Assembly (NCBI RefSeq): GCF_020181035.1
Contig: NZ_JAIQYY010000015.1
Coordinates: 1 to 44,526 of the forward strand
DNA: 44,526 nt
Direction of reading: 5' to 3'
Source of the DNA: Streptomyces sp. CoH27
Lineage (GTDB): Bacteria; Actinomycetota; Actinomycetes; Streptomycetales; Streptomycetaceae
Shown: positions 6,856 through 14,708 of the stretch, piece by piece
Numbering within the stretch: the stretch's first letter is position 1
Layout of the letters: every line of letters begins with the position of its first letter
Notes under the pieces: generated by a model
What the model saw: the letters and a program-made list of their open reading frames with translations, nothing else
Databases searched by the model: none
Told to the model about the DNA's origin: nothing
Translations under genes and position numbers: made by a program

Positions 6856-8222
6856 CCGTGACCCAGAAGGACCTCAGCCGCACCGCGTACGACCACCTGT
6901 GGATGCACTTCACCCGCATGTCCTCGTACGAGAACTCCCCCGTCCCGACCATCGTCCGGGGTGAGGGCACCTACATCTACGACGACAAGGGCAAGCGCTA
7001 CCTCGACGGTCTCGCCGGTCTGTTCGTGGTCCAGGCCGGTCACGGCCGCACGGAACTCGCCGAGACCGCCTTCAAGCAGGCCCAGGAGCTCGCCTTCTTC
7101 CCGGTGTGGTCCTACGCCCACCCCAAGGCCGTCGAGCTGGCCGAGCGCCTGGCCGACTACGCCCCGGGCGATCTGAACAAGGTCTTCTTCACCACCGGCG
7201 GCGGCGAGGCCGTCGAGACCGCCTGGAAGCTCGCCAAGCAGTACTTCAAGCTCAAGGGCAAGCCGACCAAGTACAAGGTCATCTCGCGTGCGGTCGCCTA
7301 CCACGGCACCCCGCAGGGCGCCCTGTCCATCACCGGCCTGCCGGGCCTGAAGGCCCCCTTCGAGCCGCTGGTGCCGGGCGCGCACAAGGTGCCGAACACC
7401 AACATCTACCGCGCCCCGATCTTCGGCGACGACCCCGAGGCCTTCGGCCGCTGGGCCGCCGACCAGATCGAGCAGCAGATCCTCTTCGAGGGCCCGGACA
7501 CCGTCGCGGCGGTCTTCCTTGAGCCCGTGCAGAACGCCGGCGGCTGCTTCCCGCCCCCGCCCGGCTACTTCCAGCGCGTGCGCGAGATCTGCGACCAGTA
7601 CGACGTGCTGCTCGTGTCGGACGAGGTCATCTGCGCCTTCGGCCGCCTCGGCACGATGTTCGCCTGTGACAAGTTCGGCTACGTCCCGGACATGATCACC
7701 TGCGCCAAGGGCATGACCTCGGGCTACTCCCCGATCGGCGCCTGCATCATCTCCGACAAGCTCGCCGAGCCGTTCTACAAGGGCGACAACACCTTCCTGC
7801 ACGGCTACACCTTCGGCGGCCACCCGGTGTCGGCGGCGGTGGGTCTCGCCAACCTCGACCTGTTCGAGCGCGAGAACCTCAACCAGCACGTGCTCGACAA
7901 CGAGGGCGCCTTCCTGCAGACCCTGCAGAAGCTGCACGACCTGCCGATCGTCGGCGACGTCCGCGGCAACGGCTTCTTCTACGGCATCGAGCTGGTGAAG
8001 GACAAGCACACCAAGGAGTCCTTCAACGAGGAGGAGACCGAGCGCGTGCTGTACGGCTTCCTCTCCAAGGCCCTGTTCGACAACGGCCTGTACTGCCGTG
8101 CCGACGACCGCGGCGACCCGGTGATCCAGCTCGCCCCGCCGCTGATCTCCGACCAGGAGACCTTCGACGAGATCGAGCAGATCCTGCGGGCCACGCTCAC
8201 GGAGGCGTGGACCAAGCTCTGA
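6840..8222 (+). CDS. Class III (omega) aminotransferase, putrescine/aspartate-family type
   Basis: 460 residues, PLP fold type I. Seen: the TGGGEAVE phosphate-binding segment, Asp261 in VSDEV (pyridine nitrogen contact) and the Schiff-base Lys290 in CAKGMTSGY. The opening YDHLWMHFTRM resembles putrescine:pyruvate and beta-alanine:pyruvate aminotransferases. Known role of such enzymes: moving an amino group from putrescine or a similar amine to pyruvate, giving 4-aminobutanal. That aldehyde is the expected substrate of the divergent dehydrogenase, so together they would form a putrescine-to-GABA route. The start at 6840 overlaps the regulator gene by 16 bp; a GTG at 6858 with GGGGAA upstream is a real alternative and loses six residues. 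Confidence 0.88.
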   Translation: MGNPITVTQKDLSRTAYDHLWMHFTRMSSYENSPVPTIVRGEGTYIYDDKGKRYLDGLAGLFVVQAGHGRTELAETAFKQAQELAFFPVWSYAHPKAVELAERLADYAPGDLNKVFFTTGGGEAVETAWKLAKQYFKLKGKPTKYKVISRAVAYHGTPQGALSITGLPGLKAPFEPLVPGAHKVPNTNIYRAPIFGDDPEAFGRWAADQIEQQILFEGPDTVAAVFLEPVQNAGGCFPPPPGYFQRVREICDQYDVLLVSDEVICAFGRLGTMFACDKFGYVPDMITCAKGMTSGYSPIGACIISDKLAEPFYKGDNTFLHGYTFGGHPVSAAVGLANLDLFERENLNQHVLDNEGAFLQTLQKLHDLPIVGDVRGNGFFYGIELVKDKHTKESFNEEETERVLYGFLSKALFDNGLYCRADDRGDPVIQLAPPLISDQETFDEIEQILRATLTEAWTKL

Positions 8223-8302
8223 TCATCCTCGGGTGATCCTTCTGGATGATCAACACCGGCCCCGGTGCCGCCCGTTCGAGTGAGAACGGCGGCCCGGGGC
8301 CG
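8220..8302 (+). terminator. Two consecutive hairpins ending the aminotransferase transcript
   Basis: TGATCATCC, which contains the stop codon, pairs perfectly with GGATGATCA (8244-8252). A second, stronger hairpin follows: CGGCCCCGG (8257) with CCGGGGCCG (8294), and inside it GCCGCC/GTT with AAC/GGCGGC. The second looks like the terminator; the first may protect the 3' end. Confidence 0.75.
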
Positions 8303-8423
8303 TGTGCTGTCCGGCCTCCCGGTACCGGCTATCTAGCGTTCCAGTGACCGATCGGCCCAGCCTTCGTTCGCCCACACGAGGGATCAGGCACGGGAACACG
8401 GATCAGAACCGAGGTGTACGCCC

Positions 8424-9164
8424 ATGGAGGCCCCGCCGGACAACGACGTGCTCTGGGCACGCGCGCTGCACTTCAGGCACCCCGACGGCTCCCCCGGGCT
8501 CGCCGGGATCTCGCTCGGGGTGCGGGAAGGCGAGATCTTCGCCGTCACCGGCCCGCGCGGCAGCGGCAAGACGACCTTGCTGCGCTGTCTGTCCGGCCTG
8601 GTGCCGGTGCGCGAGGGCGAGGTCTGGTTCAACAGCGTGCCCGTGCACACCCTCAGCCCGATGGCCCGGGAACGGCTGCGCCGGGACCGCTTCGGCTGGA
8701 TCGACCCCGTACCGGTCCTCGTCCCCGAGCTGAACGTCTGGGAGAACGCCGCGCTCCCCCTGATGCTGCGCGGCACCAGCCGCCGCCGGGCCAAGGTCGC
8801 CGCGCTGGAGTGGCTGGAGCGCCTCGACGTCGGCGACAGGTCCCGCGCGCACCCGCACGAACTTCAGCAGGCCGAACGCCAGCGCGTGTCGATCGCCCGT
8901 GCGCTGGCCCCGGCCCCCTCGGTCCTGTTCGCCGACGAACCGACGGCCCCGCTGCACCGCGCCGACCGCACCCACGTGCTGCGGACGCTCACCACGGCCG
9001 CCCGCTCGCACGGCATCACCGTCGTCCTCGCCACGAACGACCCCGACACCGCGGCCCTCGCCGACCGGACGGTCTCCCTGCTGGACGGGCGGCGCGTCCA
9101 GACCGTGCACCTGCCCCAGACCCCGGAGACGGAAGGCCGGGCCGCGTGCTCGCTCTCCGTCTGA
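8424..9164 (+). CDS. ABC transporter ATP-binding protein with degenerate catalytic motifs
   Basis: 246 residues, MacB/LolD-like ATPase fold. Walker A is intact (GPRGSGKTT) and Walker B keeps its Glu (VLFADEP). Other motifs are altered: the Q-loop reads GWIDPVPV with no Gln, the LSGGQ signature reads ELQQAERQR, the D-loop reads APLH instead of ALD, and the H-switch reads ATNDPD with Asn for His. Start: ATG at 8424 with GAGGTGT upstream. The permease gene follows with a 19-bp overlap. Inference: it binds ATP but may hydrolyse poorly, perhaps as a regulatory or signalling ABC unit. No substrate can be named. Confidence 0.85.
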   Translation: MEAPPDNDVLWARALHFRHPDGSPGLAGISLGVREGEIFAVTGPRGSGKTTLLRCLSGLVPVREGEVWFNSVPVHTLSPMARERLRRDRFGWIDPVPVLVPELNVWENAALPLMLRGTSRRRAKVAALEWLERLDVGDRSRAHPHELQQAERQRVSIARALAPAPSVLFADEPTAPLHRADRTHVLRTLTTAARSHGITVVLATNDPDTAALADRTVSLLDGRRVQTVHLPQTPETEGRAACSLSV

Positions 9165-10495
9165 CCCGCGCGGCCCGGCCCGCGGTCCAGCTGCGCCGCC
9201 TGCTGGTGGCCGCGGCCTCGGCTGGCACCGGGTTCCTGCTGCTGTCCTGCCTCGGTTACGCCCTGCACCACCCTCAGTCCGCCGGTGCCGCCGCGCTGCG
9301 CCTGGTCTGGTGCGCGGTGCCGCTCGCCGCCACGGTGTACCTCGCGCTCGCCGTCGCCCGCACCGACCCCGGCACCAAGCCACGCACCGGACTGTCCGCC
9401 GTCGGCCTCGGCCCGGCCCGCCTCATGGCCATCTCCGCCCTCACCACGGCCCTGGCCTGCACCCTGGGCTCGGCGGTGGCCCTGCTGGTCTTCCTGCACC
9501 TGCGCGGCGACCTGACGGGCATGCCCTTCGACGGCGCCGCGTCCGACTTCCTCGCCTCCGGCCAGCCCCTCCCGCTCCCGGCGGCCCTGACCCTGCTCGC
9601 CCTGGTGCCGGCCACGGCGACGACGACGGTGGCCCTGTCCCTGCGCCCGCGCGACCCCCGCCCCACCACTCCGGGCCCGCGCAGATTCGGCCGTTTCGGG
9701 GCGTACGGCCACGCGACGGCGAAGGAGACGTTCGGGACGTACGGCAGGTACGGCGCGCGTCTGAGCCGGCGGACCGCGAGCGACGGCGGGCCACCGCATC
9801 CGCACCCGACGGGCGACCGTACCGCCGAGACCGCTCCCGCTCCGCAGGAGAGCGGCGACCTCACCGCACCGGGCACCGAACCCGGCTCCCCGGCCCCGGA
9901 GACCACCTGGCCCGCGGACACTCCTCAGCCCCCCAAGGACGCCCCCGCCGGCCTCCCCTGGGGCATCACCTTCCTCACCATGGGCCTCGCGGTCCACGCC
10001 TACGACCGCGCGGCCCTCGCCGTGCTGCTCGGCTGGCTCCTCATCGCCACCGGCCTGGTCCTCGCCGCCCCCGGCCTCACCCACCTGTGCGGCCGGCTCC
10101 TGCAGTCCACCCGCCCCGGCGCCCTCCGCCTGCTCGCCGGCCGGGTCCTCATGGCGGAAGCCACCCGTATCGGCCGTCCCCTGGGCGTCGTGTGCGCGGT
10201 CGCGTCCGCCGGGTACGCCATGACCACGCTGTACGCCGGCTCCGCACCGGCGTTCGGCCCGCTGACCACCCTGGGCGCGCTGCTCGTCACGGGCTGCACG
10301 GTCGCCACCCTGCTCACCGCGGCCGTGGAGACCCGCCAGTGCCGGTCCGAGACGACGGCCGCGCTACTCCGGCTCGGCGCCCCGGTCTCGATGCTGCGCG
10401 TGGCAGCGGCCCTGCGCGCGGCGGCCCTGCTGGCGCTGTTCGGTCCCCTCACCGTCGTCGTCGCCTCCCTGGCGGCGCTCCCCGTGGACCGCTGA
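9146..10495 (+). CDS. Integral membrane protein, partner of the atypical ABC ATPase
   Basis: 449 residues. I see about four hydrophobic helices in the first ~160 residues, then a ~105-residue Pro/Thr/Glu-rich hydrophilic loop, then about five more helices, ending with a helix rich in Ala, Leu and Val. This resembles a shortened FtsX/MacB-type permease, but no signature motif proves it. Start: GTG at 9146 with GGAAGG nine bases upstream, inside the end of the ATPase gene, so the two are coupled. The loop shows low-complexity bias (poly-Gly/Arg/Tyr patches such as RFGRFGAYG). Function unknown. Confidence 0.75.
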   Translation: MLALRLTRAARPAVQLRRLLVAAASAGTGFLLLSCLGYALHHPQSAGAAALRLVWCAVPLAATVYLALAVARTDPGTKPRTGLSAVGLGPARLMAISALTTALACTLGSAVALLVFLHLRGDLTGMPFDGAASDFLASGQPLPLPAALTLLALVPATATTTVALSLRPRDPRPTTPGPRRFGRFGAYGHATAKETFGTYGRYGARLSRRTASDGGPPHPHPTGDRTAETAPAPQESGDLTAPGTEPGSPAPETTWPADTPQPPKDAPAGLPWGITFLTMGLAVHAYDRAALAVLLGWLLIATGLVLAAPGLTHLCGRLLQSTRPGALRLLAGRVLMAEATRIGRPLGVVCAVASAGYAMTTLYAGSAPAFGPLTTLGALLVTGCTVATLLTAAVETRQCRSETTAALLRLGAPVSMLRVAAALRAAALLALFGPLTVVVASLAALPVDR

Positions 10496-10584
10496 AAAAA
10501 GTTCTCCCGTCGCCGATGAGTTCGAGCCGGACCCCCGGTCTACCCACCGAACACACTGGCACGAACCTCTACGGGAGAGACCTC

Positions 10585-10992
10585 ATGTACCAGCAGATGA
10601 TCTTCGTGAACCTGCCCGTGAACGACCTCGACGCCTCGAAGAAGTTCTTCACGGAGCTGGGCTACACGATCAACCCCCAGTTCAGCGACGAGAAGGCGGC
10701 CTCCGTGGTGATCAGCGACACCATCTTCGCGATGCTGCTCACCAAGCCGTTCTACGCGACGTTCACCAAGAAGGAGATCGCCGACGCGACGACGACCAGC
10801 GAGGTGCTGGTCTGCCTGAGCGCGGAGAGCCGCGCGAAGGTCGACGAGCTGGTCGAGAAGGCGATCGCGGCGGGCGGCACGGAGACCGGCCCGACCCAGG
10901 ACCACGGCTTCATGTACGGCCGCACCTTCGACGACCTCGACGGCCACACCTGGGAGGTCATGTGGATGGACCCGGCGGCGGTCCAGGGCTGA
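10585..10992 (+). CDS. VOC-superfamily (glyoxalase/bleomycin-resistance-like) protein
   Basis: 135 residues, one vicinal-oxygen-chelate fold made of two beta-alpha-beta-beta-beta units. It opens MIFVNLPVNDLDASKKFFTE, the usual start of the PhnB/YaeR-like group, and ends DLDGHTWEVMWMDP, where the Glu of WEV is the usual metal-ligand position. The ATG at 10585 has GGGAGAG upstream. Known: the superfamily includes lyases, dioxygenases and drug-binding proteins; this subgroup is mostly uncharacterised. It is a free-standing gene on the plus strand, with no pathway partner visible. Confidence 0.88.
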   Translation: MYQQMIFVNLPVNDLDASKKFFTELGYTINPQFSDEKAASVVISDTIFAMLLTKPFYATFTKKEIADATTTSEVLVCLSAESRAKVDELVEKAIAAGGTETGPTQDHGFMYGRTFDDLDGHTWEVMWMDPAAVQG

Positions 10993-11059
10993 CAACTCGG
11001 GTCAAACGTCCGGTCGGTTAATAAGAAGGTAAAGCCAACGACTGCTGACGGCTTGTGCA

Positions 11060-11087
11060 TTGACACTGCTTACGGAGCGCTTATAGA
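11060..11087 (+). promoter_or_regulatory. Sigma-70/HrdB-type promoter of the LAETG protein gene
   Basis: TTGACA (11060-11065) and TATAGA (11082-11087) are separated by 16 bp. This is the closest match to the vegetative consensus that I found in an intergenic region of this window. Expected transcription start is near 11094, giving a leader of about 90 nt before the TTG start at 11185. Confidence 0.75.
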
Positions 11088-11101
11088 CCTGTGAGCCTCC
11101 T

Positions 11102-11145
11102 GGGGGTGCTGGGGCGTCACCCTCGTCCGCCGCCCCAAAACCCCC
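11102..11145 (+). promoter_or_regulatory. Two-tier hairpin in the 5' leader of the LAETG protein gene
   Basis: GGGGG (11102) pairs with CCCCC (11141), and inside it GGGGCG (11111) pairs with CGCCCC (11131), separated by a TGCT/AAAA internal loop. It lies within the predicted leader RNA, upstream of the AAAGGA ribosome binding site. Role unknown: RNA stability or attenuation. Confidence 0.45.
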
Positions 11146-11184
11146 TCAGCCCCCCGCAGTTATGCACTCTGTAAAGGACAAACG

Positions 11185-11880
11185 TTGTCCATAACTCGCC
11201 GCAGTGCACGTCGTTCCGTGCGCATCCTCGGTGTTGTCTCTGCCTCCGCCGCCGCGGTGCTGGCTCTGTCCAGCACCGCGTCCGCATGTGTGATCGGTGA
11301 CTTCAAGGCCGAAGCCAAGTGCGACGGCGCGAAAGGTGTCATCGTCGTCACCGACACCGATGTCACCGGCACCCCGGCCCATGTCACCGTGTTCCTCAAG
11401 GACACCAGTGGCGTCGAGACGAAGGTGGGCGAGCACGAGGTCAAGGGCTCGGCCACGGGTGCGTCGGTGACCATCCCGGAGGACTGGAAGCCGGGCGCGA
11501 CCTACCGCGTCCACATCAAGGCGACCAACATCCTCGACGAGGACATCCAGCCCGACCTGACGACCCCGTCCACCGCCTGCACGACCGGAAGCTCCACCCC
11601 GGCCCCGCCGGCCTCGACGACGCCGAAGCCGTCGCCGTCGGCGTCCACCCCGGCCCAGTCGCCGACCCCGACCCCGTCCGACTCCGCGTCCAGCTCCGCC
11701 CCGGCGAGCGCGGCGCCGAGCAACGCACCGTCCCCGGCGGCCGGCAGCTCGAACCTCGCCGAGACCGGTGCGAACTCCAACACCCCGCTGATCGCCGGTC
11801 TCGCGGGCGCGCTGGTCGTCGTCGGCGGCGGCGCGGTCTGGTTCGGCATGCGCCGTCGCGGCACGCGCGGCAACGGCTGA
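11185..11880 (+). CDS. LAETG-anchored cell-wall surface protein
   Basis: 231 residues. A basic N-terminus (SITRRSARRSVR) and a hydrophobic stretch ending in STASA-C form a Sec signal peptide. A small beta-type domain follows (about 35-130), then a Ser/Pro/Thr/Ala-rich linker to about residue 188. The sorting signal is LAETG at 191-195, then a hydrophobic helix and an RRRGTRGNG tail. Known: LAxTG signals are used by class E sortases of Streptomyces to attach proteins to peptidoglycan. Start: TTG at 11185 with AAAGGA upstream. The ectodomain function is unknown; its Cys residues could form a disulfide. No sortase gene is nearby. Confidence 0.88.
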   Translation: MSITRRSARRSVRILGVVSASAAAVLALSSTASACVIGDFKAEAKCDGAKGVIVVTDTDVTGTPAHVTVFLKDTSGVETKVGEHEVKGSATGASVTIPEDWKPGATYRVHIKATNILDEDIQPDLTTPSTACTTGSSTPAPPASTTPKPSPSASTPAQSPTPTPSDSASSSAPASAAPSNAPSPAAGSSNLAETGANSNTPLIAGLAGALVVVGGGAVWFGMRRRGTRGNG

Positions 11881-11902
11881 CCCCGGCGCTTTCACTCCAC
11901 TT

Positions 11903-11941
11903 CCGCGGCCCGTCCCCCTATCCCCAGGGGACGGGCCGCGG
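11903..11941. terminator. Bidirectional terminator between the LAETG gene and thiQ
   Basis: CCGCGGCCCGTCCCC (11903-11917) and GGGGACGGGCCGCGG (11927-11941) form a perfect 15-bp stem with a nine-base loop. It lies between two convergent genes and can serve both. Confidence 0.85.
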
Positions 11942-11973
11942 TCGTACGGCCCCTCCCCTCAGCAGGTCGCAGA

Positions 11974-12993
11974 TCAGCCGAGCACGACGATGTCGGCCGC
12001 GTCGAACTCCACGCCCACCGCGTCTCCGGCCTCGGGCGCGTCCCGCAGTGCGCAGGCGGCCTCCAGGCGTGGTCCGTCCCCGGGCTGGAGGTGGACGGCC
12101 ACATGGGTGCCCTTGAAGGTGCGGGCGGTCACCGTGCAGGGCAGGCCCGCGTCGGCCGCCACGAGCCGTACCCCGGCGGGCCGGACCAGCAGCGTGCGCG
12201 CGCCCTGCGGGGAACCGTCGGGCACCGGCAGCTTGCCCCAGGGGCTGTCGGCGGCCGTACCGACGACGGTCGCCTCGACCACGTTGTCGAAGCCGAGGAA
12301 CCGGGCCACGAACGCGTCGGCGGGCCGCTGCCAGACCTCAAGTGGCGTGCCGGACTGGGCGATCCGCCCGTCCCGCATCACCACCACCCGGTCGGCCAGC
12401 GCGAACGCCTCGCCCTGGTCGTGGGTCACGGCGAGCACGGTGGTGCCCAACCGCCTGAAGAGTTCCCGCAGTTCGACCACCAGCCGCTCCCGCAGCGAGC
12501 GGTCGAGCTGGCCGAGCGGCTCGTCCAGCATCAGCAGCCGGGGCTTCGGCGCGAGCGCACGGGCGAGGGCCACGCGCTGCTGCTCACCACCGGACAGGGC
12601 GGCCACGGCCCGCCGCGCCGCCCCGGGCAGCCCGACCAGCTCCAGCAACTGCCCCACCTCGGCGTCCCGTTCCCCCTTGGCGACGCCGTGCATGCGCAGC
12701 CCGAAGGCCACGTTCGCGCCGACGTCCCGCTGCGGAAAGAGCTGATGGTCCTGGAACATCAGGCCGACACCCCGCTTGTGCGCGGGTACGCCGGACTGGT
12801 CGCGGCCGTCGAGCAGCACCCGCCCGCCGGACAGGGGCTGGAGGCCGGCGACCGCCCGGAGCAGCGTGGACTTTCCGCTGCCGCTGGGCCCGAGCACGCA
12901 CACCACCTCCTGCTCGGCGACCTCCAGACCGACGGCGTCGAGCACGGCCCGCCCGCCGAAGCGCACGGTCGCGGCATCGAGGCTGAGCAGCAT
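11974..12993 (-). CDS. thiQ: Thiamine ABC transporter ATP-binding protein
   Basis: 339 residues, the cytoplasmic ATPase of an importer. It has Walker A GPSGSGKST, Q-loop FQDHQLFP, signature LSGGEQQRVALARAL, Walker B LLMLDEP and H-switch VTHDQ, all intact. A C-terminal beta-barrel (TOBE-like) segment covers about 240-339. Start: ATG at 12993 with GGGGGAG upstream; the frame opens earlier at 13083, but those residues overlap the permease end and lack a site. The substrate call rests on the operon: a ThiB-like binding protein and a TPP riboswitch. By its own sequence it could equally be called an Fe3+ or spermidine-type ATPase. Confidence 0.82.
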   Translation of the reverse strand: MLLSLDAATVRFGGRAVLDAVGLEVAEQEVVCVLGPSGSGKSTLLRAVAGLQPLSGGRVLLDGRDQSGVPAHKRGVGLMFQDHQLFPQRDVGANVAFGLRMHGVAKGERDAEVGQLLELVGLPGAARRAVAALSGGEQQRVALARALAPKPRLLMLDEPLGQLDRSLRERLVVELRELFRRLGTTVLAVTHDQGEAFALADRVVVMRDGRIAQSGTPLEVWQRPADAFVARFLGFDNVVEATVVGTAADSPWGKLPVPDGSPQGARTLLVRPAGVRLVAADAGLPCTVTARTFKGTHVAVHLQPGDGPRLEAACALRDAPEAGDAVGVEFDAADIVVLG

Positions 12994-13022
12994 CAGAACT
13001 CCCCCGTCAGCGTCTTCGGCAT

Positions 13023-14708
13023 CTAGAACTCCCCCGTCCGGTCGGTGCGCAGCCGTTCCAGGACGAGCAGCGCGACCGCGCACACCACCATCAGAATGGT
13101 CGAAAGGGCCATCGCCTGGCCGTAGTTGAGGTCTCCGGGACGGCTGAGCAGCCGGGCCACGGCGACCGGGAGGGTGGGATTGTCGGGCCGGGCGATGAAC
13201 ACGGTCGCCCCGAACTCACCGAGCGAGACGGCGAACGCGAACCCGGCCGCGACCAGCAGCGCCCGCAGCACCAGCGGCAGGTCCACCTCCCGCCACACCC
13301 GCCAGGGCGACGCCCCGAGCACGGCTGCCGCCTCCCGGAGCCGGCCGTCCACCGCGCGCAGCACGGGCAGCATGGTCCGTACGACGAAGGGGGCGCCGAC
13401 CAGCGCCTGGGCGAGCGGGACGAGGATCCAGGACTGCCGCAGATCCAGCGGCGGCTTGTCCAGGGCGATCAGGAAGCCGAAGCCGACGGTCACGGCGGAC
13501 ACGCCGAGCGGCAGCATCAGCAGCGCGTCGAAGCTCCGGACCAGCCGTCCGGCGTCCCGGCGGGCGAGCGCGGCGGCGGCGAGACCTCCGATCACGACGG
13601 CGATGGCCGTGGCGGCGACGGCGTACTGCAGCGAGGTCCACACCGCCTGCACGGGCGCCACCAGGAACGTACCGCCGTCGGAGTCGGCGAGCGCCCGGTA
13701 GTAGCCGAAGCCGGGGGCGTCGAGGGAGCGCCGGACGAGCACGGCGAGCGGCAGCACGAGGAGCAGCGCGACGGTGACGAGGACACCTGCGAGCAGCGCC
13801 CACTGCCCGGTCCCGCGCGGCCGGCGGGCGGTCACCTTGGGGTCGACCAGCCGCAGCGCGGTCTCCCGGCGCCGTACGGTCCAGGCGTGCACGGCGAGGA
13901 TCGCGCCGACGGCGGCGAACTGTACAAGGGTGAGGACGGCGGCTGTGGACAGGTCGAAGACCTCGGAGGTCTGCCGGTAGATCTCCACTTCGAGGGTGGA
14001 GAAGGTGGGGCCGCCGAGGATCTGGACGACGCCGAAGGAGGTGAAGGTGAACAGGAAAACCATCAGCGCGGCGGCGGCCACGGCGGGCGCGAGCGCCGGG
14101 AGGGTGACCTTCCGCCAGGCGCTGAGCGGAGACGCGCCCAGCATGCGGGCGGCCTCCTCCTGACGGGGGTCGAGCTGGGACCACAGTCCGCCGACGGTGC
14201 GGACGACGACCGCGTAGTTGAAGAAGACGTGGGCCAGCAGGATCGCCCACACCGTGGTGTCCAGCCGTACGCCCCACAGCTCGTCCAGCAGCCCGCCGTG
14301 CCCCACCAGCGCGAGGAAGGCGCTGCTGGCGACGACGGTGGGCAGCACGAACGGGACGGTGACGACGGCCCGCAGCACCTGCTTGCCCGGGAAGTCGAGC
14401 CGGGCGAAGACATAGGCGGCGGGCAGGGCGAGGAGCAGGGTGAGCGCGGTGGAGGCGAGCGCCTGCCAGGTGGTGAACCACAGCACGTGCCGGATGTCCG
14501 GCTGGGTGACGACGTCCGTGATCCGCCCGAACCGCCAGGCGCCGTCCACCTTCAGCCCGCGCGCGACGATCGCGGCCACGGGCCAGGCGAAGAACAGCGC
14601 GAAGAACGCGACGGGCAGGGCCATCAGCCCGAGCCGCGTCACGTTCCCGCGCGTCTTCCGCCGGGGTTCGGCTACTTCAGTACGAGTGACGTCCACGACT
14701 TGACCCAC
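13023..14708 (-). CDS. thiP: Thiamine ABC transporter permease (two fused domains)
   Basis: 561 residues, about twelve membrane helices forming two MetI-type permease halves in one chain, as in ThiP/FbpB. Each half carries an EAA loop that contacts the ATPase: EEAARMLGASPLSAWRKVTL in the first and REAAAVLGASPWRVWREVDL in the second. The start is uncertain: GTG codons at 14708 and 14696 both lie within the end of thiB (which stops at 14672) and neither has a clear ribosome binding site, so translation is probably coupled. The gap to thiQ is 29 bp. Confidence 0.85.
   Translation of the reverse strand: MGQVVDVTRTEVAEPRRKTRGNVTRLGLMALPVAFFALFFAWPVAAIVARGLKVDGAWRFGRITDVVTQPDIRHVLWFTTWQALASTALTLLLALPAAYVFARLDFPGKQVLRAVVTVPFVLPTVVASSAFLALVGHGGLLDELWGVRLDTTVWAILLAHVFFNYAVVVRTVGGLWSQLDPRQEEAARMLGASPLSAWRKVTLPALAPAVAAAALMVFLFTFTSFGVVQILGGPTFSTLEVEIYRQTSEVFDLSTAAVLTLVQFAAVGAILAVHAWTVRRRETALRLVDPKVTARRPRGTGQWALLAGVLVTVALLLVLPLAVLVRRSLDAPGFGYYRALADSDGGTFLVAPVQAVWTSLQYAVAATAIAVVIGGLAAAALARRDAGRLVRSFDALLMLPLGVSAVTVGFGFLIALDKPPLDLRQSWILVPLAQALVGAPFVVRTMLPVLRAVDGRLREAAAVLGASPWRVWREVDLPLVLRALLVAAGFAFAVSLGEFGATVFIARPDNPTLPVAVARLLSRPGDLNYGQAMALSTILMVVCAVALLVLERLRTDRTGEF

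Noticed and set aside
8899..10584. Long plus-strand frame joined to the VOC gene
   Set aside because: It is Arg/Pro-rich and overlaps the permease gene in another phase; the VOC ATG at 10585 has its own ribosome binding site.
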